NCBI RefSeq assembly: GCF_947503375.1
Contig: NZ_CANNDQ010000006.1
Coordinates: 124,001-188,000, forward strand
DNA length: 64,000 nt
Reading direction: 5' to 3'
Origin: an uncultured Psychroserpens sp.
GTDB taxonomy: Bacteria > Bacteroidota > Bacteroidia > Flavobacteriales > Flavobacteriaceae
In this document: piece by piece, positions 18,522 through 28,461 of the stretch
How positions within the stretch are numbered: the first letter of the stretch is position 1
How the letters are laid out: every line of letters begins with the position of its first letter
Position numbers and translations under genes: made by a program
Notes under the pieces: model-generated
Seen by the model: only the letters and a program-made list of their open reading frames with translations
Databases searched by the model: none
What the model was told of the DNA's origin: nothing

Positions 18522-20936
18522 ATGAAAGCAAAAATTTTCACTGTTGTTTTTTACTTGGTTCTTCTTCCATTAACTGCTCAGGTTTTAAATAAAACTAACC
18601 TTAAAACATATAAAGGGTTTTTTGATTTTCATTATGAAGACGCACAAGGTAAAATCTATCTAGAAGTAAAGGATATAAACAAGGAATTCTTATATGTAAA
18701 TTCTTTAGCCACAGGTGTTGGGTCTAATGACATTGGATTAGACAGAGGCCAATTGGGGCGTGAACGCATTGTAAAATTCATAAAAAGAGGCAATAAACTC
18801 TTATTGATACAACCTAACCTAGGCTATAGAGCTATTACTAATAACGAATTAGAAAGGAAAAGTATTGAACAGGCATTTGCTAAATCGGTCTTATACGGAT
18901 TCAAGATATTAGAAACAAAAGGGAATACTTATATCATTGATATTACTAGTTTTTTAATGGAAGACGCCCATGGTGTTGCAAATACATTAAAATGGAATCA
19001 AGAAGGTAGTTATAAAATTAATAAAGATAGGAGTGCTTTGGCTTTAGAGCGCACAAAGGCTTTTCCTAAAAATGTAGAGTTTGAAGCATTATTAACATTT
19101 ATAGGAGAAGCAAAAGGAAAGAACATTAGAAGTGTAACACCAACGGCATCTCTAGTCACAGTTACTCAACATCATAGTTTTATTGAACTGCCTGATGATG
19201 GTTATAAAAAGCGTGTGTTTGATGTGCGCAGTGGTGCCCTTTATATGTCTTATATGGATTATGCCACGCCTATTCAAGAACCTATAACCAAACGTTATAT
19301 TATTCGTCATCGTTTGGAGAAAAAAAATCCTAAAGCTTCAGTGAGTGAAGCTAAAGAGCCAATAATTTATTATTTAGATCCTGGTACTCCAGAACCAGTG
19401 CGTTCAGCCCTTTTAGATGGCGCGCGTTGGTGGAATGAAGCTTATGAAGCTATTGGTTTTAAAAATGCATTTCAAGTAGAGATGCTACCTGTAGAAGCTG
19501 ATCCAATGGATTGTCGTTATAATGTTATTCAATGGGTACATCGATCTACACGTGGTTGGAGTTATGGTGGTAGTGTGATCGACCCAAGAACAGGTGAAAT
19601 TATTAAGGGACATGTAAGTTTGGGAAGTTTGAGAATACGTCAGGATTTTATGATTGCTCAAGCTTTAATGAATAAGCCCTTTGCAGAACGTGATGATAAT
19701 TACGAACCAATGTTAGAAATGGCTCTAGCAAGAATTCGCCAATTAAGTGCTCATGAAGTAGGTCATACTATAGGTTTCGCACATAATTTTGCAGCTAGTA
19801 CAAATAACAAGGCATCGGTTATGGATTACCCTCATCCAACTGTAAATCTAGTTGATGGCCAAATTGATTTGAGTGATGCTTATGCTGTTGGAATTGGTGA
19901 ATGGGACAAAACGACAGTGGCATATAGTTATTCAGAGTTTGATAAGGCTATAGATGAGAAAAAGGCTTTAAATGCTATTTTAGAAAATGCTTATGATAAA
20001 GGTTTGCGTTTCATTAGTGATGCTGATGCAAGACCAAAAGGTGGTGCGCATGCGCTTGCACATCTTTGGGATAATGGTAAAAGTCCGTCTGAAGAATTGT
20101 TGAAAGTATTAAAAATAAGAGCAAAAGCAATCTCTAATTTTTCAAAAGATAATATTCGTAAAGGCGAACCATACTCTGTGTTGGAAGACGTGTTTGTTCC
20201 ATTATATTTTTTCCATCGCTATCAAACAGAAGCTGCTGTGAAAGTAATTGGCGGATTGGAATATAATTATGCCGTCAAAGGAGATCAGCAAACCATCGTC
20301 AAGCCAATAGATGCCGATAGTCAAAAAGAAGCATTGAAAGCTATCTTAAAAACCATTTCATCTGAGTCATTGGCTATCCCAAAAGAAAAATTAGAGTTGT
20401 TTCCTCCTAGAGCGTTTGGCTACAATCGAAGTCGCGAATCGTTCTCAGGAAAAGCAGGAGTTGCATTTGACCCAATGAGTGCAGCAGTTACTGCAAGTGA
20501 TATGACTTTAGGTTTATTACTCCATCCAGAACGTGCTAACAGAATGATTCAACAAAAAAGTTTAGATACAAACCAATTAGGCTTTGATGAGATGTTAGAC
20601 CAGTTATTAGAGAATTCATTTGGAAAACGTTATACTGATGCTTATAAAAATGAAGTTCAGCAACTAATAAATGAACGTGTATTACTGCATTTAATGAACT
20701 TAACAGTAAATAATAAATCTACATTTCAAGTTAAAGCTTATGCTAACGCAGCTATTTATGAAATCGAAAATGATTACTTAGACACTTCAAAAGTTCAAAA
20801 CCCATATTCAATTCAATATGCGAATATCATTAAGGTTTATAAAACTCAACCTGAAAAATTTGAAATGAAAGAAGTGCCTAAAATTCCTGATGGCTCACCA
20901 ATTGGGAGTGATTTATGTCATTATAACTCAAATTAA
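18522..20936 (+). CDS. secreted zinc metalloprotease (Met-zincin, DUF5117/DUF4953 type)
   Basis: A signal peptide (about 1-20, ending LTAQ) directs export. The zinc site HEVGHTIGFAH (about residue 410) is the metzincin HExxHxxGxxH motif, and the later SVMDYPHPTV supplies the Met-turn. N-terminal parts (NKEFLYVNSL ... GLDRGQLGRERIV ... LIQPNLGYRA) match the DUF5118/DUF5117 regions of this 800-residue family, and the C-terminal half matches DUF4953. Length 804 is typical. The enzyme should degrade proteins or peptides outside the inner membrane; its substrate is unknown. The threonine aldolase gene starts 3 bases after its stop. Confidence 0.92.
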   Translation: MKAKIFTVVFYLVLLPLTAQVLNKTNLKTYKGFFDFHYEDAQGKIYLEVKDINKEFLYVNSLATGVGSNDIGLDRGQLGRERIVKFIKRGNKLLLIQPNLGYRAITNNELERKSIEQAFAKSVLYGFKILETKGNTYIIDITSFLMEDAHGVANTLKWNQEGSYKINKDRSALALERTKAFPKNVEFEALLTFIGEAKGKNIRSVTPTASLVTVTQHHSFIELPDDGYKKRVFDVRSGALYMSYMDYATPIQEPITKRYIIRHRLEKKNPKASVSEAKEPIIYYLDPGTPEPVRSALLDGARWWNEAYEAIGFKNAFQVEMLPVEADPMDCRYNVIQWVHRSTRGWSYGGSVIDPRTGEIIKGHVSLGSLRIRQDFMIAQALMNKPFAERDDNYEPMLEMALARIRQLSAHEVGHTIGFAHNFAASTNNKASVMDYPHPTVNLVDGQIDLSDAYAVGIGEWDKTTVAYSYSEFDKAIDEKKALNAILENAYDKGLRFISDADARPKGGAHALAHLWDNGKSPSEELLKVLKIRAKAISNFSKDNIRKGEPYSVLEDVFVPLYFFHRYQTEAAVKVIGGLEYNYAVKGDQQTIVKPIDADSQKEALKAILKTISSESLAIPKEKLELFPPRAFGYNRSRESFSGKAGVAFDPMSAAVTASDMTLGLLLHPERANRMIQQKSLDTNQLGFDEMLDQLLENSFGKRYTDAYKNEVQQLINERVLLHLMNLTVNNKSTFQVKAYANAAIYEIENDYLDTSKVQNPYSIQYANIIKVYKTQPEKFEMKEVPKIPDGSPIGSDLCHYNSN

Positions 20937-20939
20937 TTT

Positions 20940-21959
20940 ATGATTATAGATTTAAGAAGCGATACCGTTACAAAACCAACTAAAGAGATGTTAGACGCTA
21001 TGTTATCAGCAAAAGTTGGCGACGACGTGTATAAAGAAGACCCTACAGTTAATGCTTTAGAGCAACGATTAGCAGAAATGTTTGGCAAAGATCAAGCTTT
21101 ATTCTTTCCATCTGGAAGTATGGCAAATCAAACAGCTTTAAAATTACATACTAACCCTGGAGAACAAGTGATTTGCGATAAATATGCCCATATTTATAAC
21201 TACGAAGGCGGAGGAGCTTCATTTAATAGTGGCATATCTTGTAAGCTTATAGATGGTAATAGAGGAATGTTTACTGCTGCTCAAGTTGAATCTGCTATAA
21301 ATCCGCCCGATTTTTATCATAGCCCATTAACCACATTAGTTGAGGTAGAAAACACAACCAATAAAGGAGGAGGTGCATGTTGGGATTTTGAAGAGTTAAA
21401 ACGAATCAAGTCTGTTTGCAATTTACATCACTTAGGATACCATTTAGATGGTGCAAGGTTGTGGAATGCACTAGTGTGTAAAAACGAAACTGCTAAAGAT
21501 TACGGACAATTATTCGATACTATTTCTGTATGCCTAAGTAAGGGGCTAGGATGCCCAATAGGTTCTGTTCTAATTGGAGATAAAAAGCTTATGGATGGTG
21601 CAATTAGAGTTCGTAAAATATTGGGTGGCGGAATGCGTCAAGTAGGTTACCTTGCTGCTGCTGGTATGTACGCTTTAGATCATCATTTCGATAGATTGGC
21701 TGAAGATCATATAAAAGCTAAAGCTATTGGTAAAGTTTTAGAAGAAATGTCTATTATCAAGAAAGTAGAACCTATTGAAACCAATATTGTCATTTTTGAA
21801 TTAGAACCTCATGTAGAAGAAAGTGAGTTTCTAAAGCAACTATGTGATAACAACATTCATATTATCGGGATGGGAAGCAACAAGTTACGTATCGTAACAC
21901 ACCTAGATTATACAGATGACATGCATGATCGACTCCTAGAAATTCTAAATGCTTTTTAA
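20940..21959 (+). CDS. ltaE: low-specificity threonine aldolase, PLP-dependent
   Basis: It cleaves L-threonine or L-allo-threonine to glycine and acetaldehyde in the cytosol. The fold-type I features are DLRSDTVTKP at the N-terminus, FFPSGSMANQTAL, HLDGARLWNA and the PLP lysine Lys201 in CLSKGLGCPIGS. Length 339 is typical. It starts 3 bases after the metalloprotease stop, so the two share a transcript. The neighbourhood holds other PLP enzymes acting on glycine, serine and cysteine-like substrates further along, but no direct pathway link is shown. Confidence 0.93.
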   Translation: MIIDLRSDTVTKPTKEMLDAMLSAKVGDDVYKEDPTVNALEQRLAEMFGKDQALFFPSGSMANQTALKLHTNPGEQVICDKYAHIYNYEGGGASFNSGISCKLIDGNRGMFTAAQVESAINPPDFYHSPLTTLVEVENTTNKGGGACWDFEELKRIKSVCNLHHLGYHLDGARLWNALVCKNETAKDYGQLFDTISVCLSKGLGCPIGSVLIGDKKLMDGAIRVRKILGGGMRQVGYLAAAGMYALDHHFDRLAEDHIKAKAIGKVLEEMSIIKKVEPIETNIVIFELEPHVEESEFLKQLCDNNIHIIGMGSNKLRIVTHLDYTDDMHDRLLEILNAF

Positions 21960-21965
21960 GATTAT

Positions 21966-22289
21966 TTACTTAAACATGTCGATGCCAGGTATATTTGGCA
22001 TACCTTCTTTGGCCACTGCTGCTACTTCGGTTTCATGAACAATAGTAGCACGTTCTATAGCTTTGTTAAGTGTAATAATGAGATAGTCTTCTAGCATTTC
22101 TTTATCTTGAAGTAAATTGTCATCTATAGCTATTGACTTTATGGTTCTATTAGCGGTTATAGTTACTTTAAGCTTATTGTCATTGCTGTTTTCGTCAATT
22201 AAGACACTATGCAAGCGTTGCTTTGTTTCTTCAACTTTCTTTTGGGTCTCTTTGAGTTTACCCATCATTCCCATCATGTCTCCAAACAT
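21966..22289 (-). CDS. YbaB/EbfC family nucleoid-associated protein
   Basis: A 107-residue DNA-binding protein that forms dimers and coats the nucleoid. [20 protein letters not shown] is the typical Met-rich N-terminal helix, followed by the three-stranded sheet around [17 protein letters not shown] chose the ATG at 22289 rather than the TTG at 22319; a TAATTTTG -7 box at 22317-22324 makes the longer form impossible from that promoter. In many bacteria ybaB lies next to dnaX and recR, but not here. Confidence 0.92.
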   Translation of the reverse strand: MFGDMMGMMGKLKETQKKVEETKQRLHSVLIDENSNDNKLKVTITANRTIKSIAIDDNLLQDKEMLEDYLIITLNKAIERATIVHETEVAAVAKEGMPNIPGIDMFK

Positions 22290-22316
22290 ATTGTTAAGTA
22301 TTAATGTTATCAGTTG

Positions 22317-22324
22317 CAAAATTA
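22317..22324 (-). promoter_or_regulatory. -7 box of the ybaB-like gene
   Basis: The minus strand reads TAATTTTG, 28 bases before the ATG at 22289. It decides between the two candidate starts. Confidence 0.55.
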
Positions 22325-22352
22325 CTAAATTGCCAGACTTTTAAAAAGAAAA

Positions 22353-24413
22353 ATGAAGACGACTATTGATGTTCCTAAAGCAAGACAAATACCTAAAGCT
22401 TTAGAAATCCATTCCGATATAAGAATCGACAATTATTTTTGGTTGAATCAACGTGATGATCAAAATGTATTAGACTACCTAAATGCTGAAAACGATTATT
22501 ACGAACAGGAAATGGCTCATACCAAAAACTTTGAAGAATCACTTTTCGAAGAAATGAAAGCTAGAATAAAAGAAGATGATACTTCTGTCCCTTACAAATA
22601 TAATGGCTACTGGTATATTGTTCGTTATGAAAAGGGCAAAGATTATCCAATATATACACGTAAAAAAGAAACGCTAGAAGCTAAAGAGGAGTTGTTGTTT
22701 GATTGTAATTCAATGGCTAAAGACCATGATTATTTTAGATTGGTAGGTTTGAGTGTGAGTCCAGATAATACAATGATAGCATTTGGTTTAGATACAGTTG
22801 GTAGACGACAATATAAATTACAGATAAAGAGTTTAATTACGGATGAAATTTTTTCTGATGTTATTGAAAACACTACAGGTTCATCTACTTGGGCTAATGA
22901 TAATTGTACGTTGTTTTATACAAAAAAAGATCAGCAAACCCTACGTTCTAATAAAATCTACAAACATAAAATTGGAGATTCTGAAACAGAAGATATTTGC
23001 ATTTTTGAAGAAGAAGATGAGACTTTTGGTGTTGCTGTGTACAAGACCAAATCTAAAAAATATATTGTAATAGCATGTTTTAGTACGCTAACTAATGAAT
23101 ATCATACATTAGATGCCAATACGCCTGATAATGATTTTAAAGTGTTTCAAAAACGTGTTCGCGGTTTAGAGTATAGTATATCTCATTACAACAATTGGTT
23201 TTATGTATTGACCAATCATCAGAGTGCAATAAATTTTAAACTTATGAAAACTCATGAGTCTAAAACTAATATTTCGCATTGGGAAGATGTTATAGCGCAT
23301 AGAGATGAAGTTTTAATAGAAGACATAGATGTTTTTAAAGATTACCTAGTGATTAGCGAGCGTGCTAATGGGTTGAATCAAATTCGTATTAAGCGTTGGG
23401 ACAATACAGACGATTTTTACTTGCCTTTTGATAATGAGACCTATACAGCAGATACGGTAACCAATGTTGATTTTGATACTGAAATATTACGTTATGCTTA
23501 CAATTCTTTAGTGAACCCTTCGTCTGTGATAGATTTCAACATGCGAACTAAAACTAAAGAGATAAAGAAAGAACAAGCAGTTTTAGATCCAAATTTTGAT
23601 AAGAATAACTATACTTCAGAACGTATTTGGGCTACTGCTAGAGATGGAACAAAGATTCCTATGTCTTTGGTAAGGCATAAAGATACACCTCTTAATGGTA
23701 AAGCCCCATTATTGCAGTATGCTTATGGGAGTTACGGTTCTACAATAGATCCTTATTTTTCAACTATACGGTTAAGCTTACTAAATAGAGGTTTTATTTA
23801 TGCCATTGCTCACGTAAGAGGAGGTGAATATTTAGGTAGACAATGGTATGAAGATGGTAAACTTCTCAATAAAAAAAATACATTTTCAGATTTCATTGAT
23901 TGTTCTAAGTTTTTAATTGAAAACAATTACACCTCAAGCGATCACCTATACGCTATGGGAGGAAGTGCAGGAGGTTTGCTGATGGGAGTAGTTGTTAATG
24001 ATGCTCCAGAACTATATAATGGTGTTATTGCAGCTGTGCCTTTTGTAGATGTAGTTACTACAATGTTAGATGATAGCATACCTCTTACTACTGGTGAATA
24101 TGATGAATGGGGAAACCCAAATAACAAAGTGTATTACAACTATATGAAATCGTATTCTCCTTATGATAATATTGAAAAACAAAAATATCCAAATATGCTT
24201 GTAACTACTGGTTTACATGATTCTCAGGTGCAATATTGGGAGCCAGCAAAGTGGGTTGCCAAGCTAAGAACTTATAAACAAGATGCTAACAAATTATTCC
24301 TTGTTACCAACATGAAAGCTGGACATGGCGGAGCTTCTGGTAGATTTGAAGCCCTTAAAGAAGACGCGCAAGAATTTGCCTTTTTATTAGACTTAGAAGG
24401 AATTACTAGCTAG
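22353..24413 (+). CDS. S9 family peptidase, oligopeptidase B type
   Basis: A prolyl-oligopeptidase-fold serine peptidase of 686 aa with an N-terminal seven-bladed propeller and a C-terminal alpha/beta hydrolase domain (about 420-686). The nucleophile Ser lies in YAMGGSAGGLLMG (about residue 530), the Asp is expected in VTTGLHDSQVQYWEP, and the His in KAGHGGASGRF (about 656). Oligopeptidase B cleaves short peptides after Arg and Lys. No signal peptide is seen, so a cytosolic location is likely. It is divergent from ybaB. Confidence 0.92.
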   Translation: MKTTIDVPKARQIPKALEIHSDIRIDNYFWLNQRDDQNVLDYLNAENDYYEQEMAHTKNFEESLFEEMKARIKEDDTSVPYKYNGYWYIVRYEKGKDYPIYTRKKETLEAKEELLFDCNSMAKDHDYFRLVGLSVSPDNTMIAFGLDTVGRRQYKLQIKSLITDEIFSDVIENTTGSSTWANDNCTLFYTKKDQQTLRSNKIYKHKIGDSETEDICIFEEEDETFGVAVYKTKSKKYIVIACFSTLTNEYHTLDANTPDNDFKVFQKRVRGLEYSISHYNNWFYVLTNHQSAINFKLMKTHESKTNISHWEDVIAHRDEVLIEDIDVFKDYLVISERANGLNQIRIKRWDNTDDFYLPFDNETYTADTVTNVDFDTEILRYAYNSLVNPSSVIDFNMRTKTKEIKKEQAVLDPNFDKNNYTSERIWATARDGTKIPMSLVRHKDTPLNGKAPLLQYAYGSYGSTIDPYFSTIRLSLLNRGFIYAIAHVRGGEYLGRQWYEDGKLLNKKNTFSDFIDCSKFLIENNYTSSDHLYAMGGSAGGLLMGVVVNDAPELYNGVIAAVPFVDVVTTMLDDSIPLTTGEYDEWGNPNNKVYYNYMKSYSPYDNIEKQKYPNMLVTTGLHDSQVQYWEPAKWVAKLRTYKQDANKLFLVTNMKAGHGGASGRFEALKEDAQEFAFLLDLEGITS

Positions 24414-24428
24414 TTTAAAAAAAAATAC

Positions 24429-24436
24429 TAATTTTG
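24429..24436 (+). promoter_or_regulatory. -7 box upstream of the cysteine-synthase-like gene
   Basis: TAATTTTG, a consensus TAnnTTTG box, lies 53 bases before the ATG at 24490. No clear -33 TTG is seen. Confidence 0.5.
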
Positions 24437-24489
24437 CAAGGTTTTATGTTTCATTCTGAAAATTTGTTTGAAACTGATAAATAGCGTTT

Positions 24490-25527
24490 ATGAGACAAGA
24501 CAAACACGTATTTGATAATGTTTTACAATTAATAGGTAAAACCCCTCTTATCAAATTAAATAGAATAACTGCTGGTTTTGAAGGTGATTTTTTTGCAAAA
24601 GTAGAAGCTTTTAACCCAGGTCACTCTTCTAAAGATAGAATTGCACTTCATATCATTGAAGAAGCTGAACGACAAGGTATTTTGACTCCAGGTGATACTA
24701 TTATTGAAACTACATCTGGGAATACTGGTTTTAGTATAGCTATGGTTAGTATTATAAAAGGATATCAATGTATCTTGGCTGTTAGTTCTAAATCTTCTGC
24801 AGATAAAATAGATATGCTTAAATCTATGGGTGCACAAGTTTACGTGTGTCCTGCTAACGTTAGTGCAGATGACCCTCGTTCATACTATCAAGTCGCTAAG
24901 CGTTTACATGATGAAATAAAGGGTTCTATTTATATTAATCAATATTTCAATCAATTGAATATTGATGCACACTACCATACAACTGGTCCTGAAATTTGGA
25001 GTCAAACCGAAGGGCAGATAACACACTTAATTGCATGTAGTGGTACAGGTGGAACAATTTCTGGGATATCTAAGTATTTGAAAGAACAAAATCCTAATAT
25101 AAGGGTTATTGGTGTTGATGCTTACGGATCTGTGCTAAAGAAATACCATGAAACACGAGAATTTGATGATAAAGAAATCTATCCATACCGAATAGAAGGT
25201 TTAGGTAAAAACTTAATTCCTACTGCTACAGATTTTGACTTAATAGACAAATTTATTAAGGTCACTGATGAAGAGAGTGCTCATACAGCTAGAGAAATAT
25301 CAAAAACTGAAGGTTTATTCGTAGGTTATACCAGTGGTGCGGCTATGCAAGCTCTTAAACAACTAAGTGAAGATGGTGAGTTTAAAATAGGAGACAAGGT
25401 AGTTGTTATCTTTCCAGACCATGGATCTAGGTACATGAGTAAAGTGTATAGTGATAAATGGATGGGAGAACAAGGATTCTTTGATAGTAAAACAGAAGTT
25501 TCTGAAAACATACAATATATAAAATAA
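24490..25527 (+). CDS. PLP-dependent cysteine-synthase-family enzyme, candidate cysteate synthase
   Basis: Fold-type II PLP enzyme of 345 aa. The PLP lysine is Lys48 in NPGHSSKDR, the phosphate or substrate loop TTSGNTGFS is at about 74-82, and a glycine-rich [11 protein letters not shown] loop follows. These match the CysK/CBS family. The substrate-binding loop NPGHSSKDR differs from the CysK form NPGGSVKDR. The next gene is a serine-palmitoyltransferase-like enzyme, and in Bacteroidota such pairs have been linked to capnine (sulfonolipid) synthesis, where this enzyme would make cysteate from an O-activated serine and sulfite. A plain cysteine synthase remains possible. Confidence 0.8.
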   Translation: MRQDKHVFDNVLQLIGKTPLIKLNRITAGFEGDFFAKVEAFNPGHSSKDRIALHIIEEAERQGILTPGDTIIETTSGNTGFSIAMVSIIKGYQCILAVSSKSSADKIDMLKSMGAQVYVCPANVSADDPRSYYQVAKRLHDEIKGSIYINQYFNQLNIDAHYHTTGPEIWSQTEGQITHLIACSGTGGTISGISKYLKEQNPNIRVIGVDAYGSVLKKYHETREFDDKEIYPYRIEGLGKNLIPTATDFDLIDKFIKVTDEESAHTAREISKTEGLFVGYTSGAAMQALKQLSEDGEFKIGDKVVVIFPDHGSRYMSKVYSDKWMGEQGFFDSKTEVSENIQYIK

Positions 25528-25548
25528 CAATTATAAATAGTAATAAAG

Positions 25549-25580
25549 TCCTATTGCATCTGTATGTAATAGGATTTTTT
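25549..25580 (+). terminator. terminator after the cysteine-synthase-like gene
   Basis: Arms 25549-25559 and 25564-25574 pair (one G-U) with a 4-base loop, followed by six T. It separates the cysteine-synthase-like gene from the acyltransferase gene, which has its own -7 box. Confidence 0.85.
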
Positions 25581-25642
25581 ATGTTTTAAGGATTTATAAA
25601 CATTGGTTTATAAAATTATTATGCCATCATAATATAATTGAC

Positions 25643-25650
25643 TAATTTTG
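25643..25650 (+). promoter_or_regulatory. -7 box of the alpha-oxoamine synthase gene
   Basis: TAATTTTG lies 34 bases before the ATG at 25685, the same 8 bases as the box of the upstream partner gene. Confidence 0.5.
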
Positions 25651-25684
25651 CCCTAACTAATTAGACTAAAATTAATAGCTTTAA

Positions 25685-26944
25685 ATGAAGGATTTATTTG
25701 AGAAGATTTATAAAGATAAAGGACCGTTAGGAAAATGGGCTTCACAAGCCGAAGGTTATTTTGTTTTTCCTAAGTTAGAAGGTAAGATATCTAATAGGAT
25801 GAAATTCCAAGGAAAAGATGTAATTACTTGGAGTATAAATGATTACTTAGGTTTAGCTAATCACCCTGAAGTCAGAAAAGTAGATGCTGAAGCTGCTGCT
25901 GAATACGGATCTGCTTATCCTATGGGAGCACGAATGATGTCTGGACATACAGATCTTCATGAAAAATTACAAGAGGAATTAGCAGATTTTGTAAATAAAG
26001 AAGCTGCTTACCTATTAAACTTTGGGTATCAAGGTATGGTATCTACAGTTGATGCACTCGTTTCAAAAGATGATATTATTGTTTACGATGTTGATGCACA
26101 TGCATGTATCATAGATGGTGTACGCTTACATATGGGTAAACGTTTTACTTACAAGCATAATGATGTAGATAGTTTAGAAAAGAACTTAGAACGCGCTACA
26201 AAAATGGCTGAGCAAACTGGAGGAGGAATACTAGTGATTTCTGAAGGTGTCTTTGGAATGCGTGGAGAACAAGGTCGTTTAAAAGAAATAGTAGCTCTTA
26301 AGAAGAAATTCAATTTTAGACTTTTTGTTGACGATGCTCACGGTTTTGGAACTTTAGGAGCAACAGGAGCTGGTACTGGTGAAGAACAAGGTGTTCAAGA
26401 AGACATCGATGTGTATTTTGCTACTTTTGCCAAATCTATGGCAAGTACAGGTGCCTTTATTGCTGCTGATCAAGAAATTATAGACTACCTTAAATATAAT
26501 TTGCGCTCACAAATGTTTGCAAAATCATTACAAATGCAATTGGTAGTTGGAGCAAGGAAACGCCTAGAAATGTTAAAAACAATGCCAGAATTAAAGCAAA
26601 ATCTCTGGACTATTGTTAATGCCTTACAATCTGGACTCCAAGAACGAGGTTTTGATATCGGTACAACACAAAGTTGCGTAACACCAGTATACTTAAAAGG
26701 AAGTATACCAGAAGCAATGGCGTTAGTAAGAGATTTACGTGAAAACTATGGCATTTTCTGTTCTATAGTAGTATATCCTGTAATCCCTAAAGGATTGATT
26801 TTATTAAGAATGATACCTACAGCAACACACACTTTAGAAGATGTAAACGAAACTTTAGACGCATTTGATGCTATTAGAGATCGTTTACAGAACGGGACTT
26901 ACAAGCGTTTATCAGCTGCATTGATAGCTGCTATGGGAGAGTAA
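25685..26944 (+). CDS. alpha-oxoamine synthase (serine palmitoyltransferase-like), candidate cysteate acyltransferase
   Basis: A PLP enzyme of 419 aa that condenses an acyl-CoA or acyl-ACP with an amino acid. The family motifs are TWSINDYLGLANHPEV, GSAYPMGARMMSGHTDLHE, the PLP-ring Asp and His in VDDAHGFGTLG (216-219), and the Schiff-base lysine Lys250 in TFAKSMASTGAF. It resembles SPT and glycine C-acetyltransferase. With the cysteine-synthase-like neighbour, a cysteate C-acyltransferase making the sulfonolipid base capnine is a good hypothesis; a true SPT making sphingolipid base is the main alternative. There is no threonine dehydrogenase nearby to support a Kbl role. Confidence 0.85.
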   Translation: MKDLFEKIYKDKGPLGKWASQAEGYFVFPKLEGKISNRMKFQGKDVITWSINDYLGLANHPEVRKVDAEAAAEYGSAYPMGARMMSGHTDLHEKLQEELADFVNKEAAYLLNFGYQGMVSTVDALVSKDDIIVYDVDAHACIIDGVRLHMGKRFTYKHNDVDSLEKNLERATKMAEQTGGGILVISEGVFGMRGEQGRLKEIVALKKKFNFRLFVDDAHGFGTLGATGAGTGEEQGVQEDIDVYFATFAKSMASTGAFIAADQEIIDYLKYNLRSQMFAKSLQMQLVVGARKRLEMLKTMPELKQNLWTIVNALQSGLQERGFDIGTTQSCVTPVYLKGSIPEAMALVRDLRENYGIFCSIVVYPVIPKGLILLRMIPTATHTLEDVNETLDAFDAIRDRLQNGTYKRLSAALIAAMGE

Positions 26945-26968
26945 CTTCATGATAATTAGTATATAAAG

Positions 26969-26996
26969 AAACCGATGCATTGCCATCGGTTTTTTT
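26969..26996 (+). terminator. terminator after the alpha-oxoamine synthase gene
   Basis: A 9-bp stem (26969-26977 with 26984-26992) has a 6-base loop, and the T-run continues to 26996. Confidence 0.85.
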
Positions 26997-27039
26997 GTAA
27001 GCTATTTGTAAACTTCACTACTAAATTATAAAAAGAAAT

Positions 27040-27759
27040 ATGAGAGCTACTTTGATTATTTTTATTGTAATCCCTTTGTTATTAGCGTTTCAACCAGTAA
27101 AGGAAACCAAAAACCCAATAGTACTAGAGCTTTTTACCTCTCAAGGCTGTTCAAGTTGCCCTCCTGCTGATTATTTACTTTCTACAATTGAAAAGGAATA
27201 CCCAAACGTTATTTTGTTGTCATATCATGTTGATTATTGGAATTATATTGGTTGGGAAGACCCCTTTAGTAATGCAGTTTATAGTACCAGACAAAGTGCC
27301 TATAATAAAAAATTTGCCAGTACTTCATATACACCTCAACTTGTAATTAATGGAAAAGAACATTTTGTAGGTTCAAACAAAAGTAAATTGTTTAATATAC
27401 TTAATTCAAAACCGTCGACTCATACTCAAAATACTATGCTGATTACAGATATAAATGAAGTGAATAATTATGTTAGGTTTAATTATAAGATCCAGGGAAA
27501 TATAGAAAACAAAATATTGCATACCTTATTGGTGATTGATGAAAGAATCACAGATATTTCAAGAGGGGAAAATAGAAATAAAAGACTTAAAAACTCTAAT
27601 ATTGTCATTCAAGAAACATATATTTCTATACAAGATGCATCAGGAGCGAGTCAAATTGAAATACCAAAAATTACAAATAAAACAGATAAATTGAAATTTA
27701 TTTTATTATTAGAAAACGATGATTTAGAAATAGTTAACGGTATTAAGGTGAAGTTATAA
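27040..27759 (+). CDS. DUF1223 thioredoxin-like exported protein
   Basis: An N-terminal hydrophobic helix (about 3-17) suggests export or membrane anchoring. The DUF1223 signature follows: VLELFTSQGCSSCPPAD with the Cys37-Ser-Ser-Cys40 pair, SYHVDYWNYIGWEDPF, and TPQLVINGKEHFVGS. The family adopts a thioredoxin-like fold and its role is not firmly known; a periplasmic redox function is plausible. Length 239. Its last 6 bases overlap the end of rsmE on the opposite strand. Confidence 0.9.
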   Translation: MRATLIIFIVIPLLLAFQPVKETKNPIVLELFTSQGCSSCPPADYLLSTIEKEYPNVILLSYHVDYWNYIGWEDPFSNAVYSTRQSAYNKKFASTSYTPQLVINGKEHFVGSNKSKLFNILNSKPSTHTQNTMLITDINEVNNYVRFNYKIQGNIENKILHTLLVIDERITDISRGENRNKRLKNSNIVIQETYISIQDASGASQIEIPKITNKTDKLKFILLLENDDLEIVNGIKVKL

Positions 27760-28461
27760 TTCGTTTATAAAAGCAATAGAGTGGCAAGCCACTATTGCTG
27801 CCGTTTCTGTTCTTAGTCTATTATTCCCCAAACTCACAGGAGTAAAATTATGTTGTAATGCGAGCGTAATTTCATTAGTGCTAAAATCACCTTCTGGACC
27901 AATCAATATAGTCGTACTTTGTTTAGGGCTCAACTGTGATTTAAGCGATACTTTTTTTGTGTCTTCACAATGTGCAATATATAATTTGCCTTTATGCGAT
28001 TGCTGTAAGAATGTTTTAAAATTAATGGCTTTGTGTAATACTGGTAAGTAACAATTCAGTGATTGCTTCATAGCAGATAGTAAAATTTTTTTGAAACGAT
28101 CTTCTTTAATAACGCGACGTTCACTATTATCGCAAAAAATTGGAGTGATACTATCTATTCCTATTTCTGTAGCTTTTTCAAGAAACCATTCAAAACGATC
28201 GTTCATTTTTGTTGGTGCAACAGCTAGATGCAATTGGTAATCTCGTTTAGGTTGGATCTTAACAGATTTGATTTCTGCTATGCAATTTTTTTGATCAGCA
28301 ATAGTAATTTCAGCAGAAAACAAAACACCATTTCCATTGGTTATAGACAAAGTATCTCCAGAAGTTTTTCGTAACACCTTTATGATGTGTCTACTTTCTT
28401 CTTTTGAGAATTGAATCTGGTGTTGATCTTCTGTTAGCTCAGAATTATAAAATAATTGCAT
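27754..28461 (-). CDS. rsmE: 16S rRNA m3U1498 methyltransferase
   Basis: It methylates U1498 of 16S rRNA in the mature 30S subunit. The N-terminal PUA-like domain (HIIKVLRKTSGD) precedes a SPOUT knot with LIGPEGDFSTNEI and SLGNNRLRTETAA, which are the SAM-binding motifs. Length 235 is standard. Its ATG overlaps the stop of the upstream parvulin gene as TAATG, so translation is probably coupled. Confidence 0.96.
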   Translation of the reverse strand: MQLFYNSELTEDQHQIQFSKEESRHIIKVLRKTSGDTLSITNGNGVLFSAEITIADQKNCIAEIKSVKIQPKRDYQLHLAVAPTKMNDRFEWFLEKATEIGIDSITPIFCDNSERRVIKEDRFKKILLSAMKQSLNCYLPVLHKAINFKTFLQQSHKGKLYIAHCEDTKKVSLKSQLSPKQSTTILIGPEGDFSTNEITLALQHNFTPVSLGNNRLRTETAAIVACHSIAFINEL

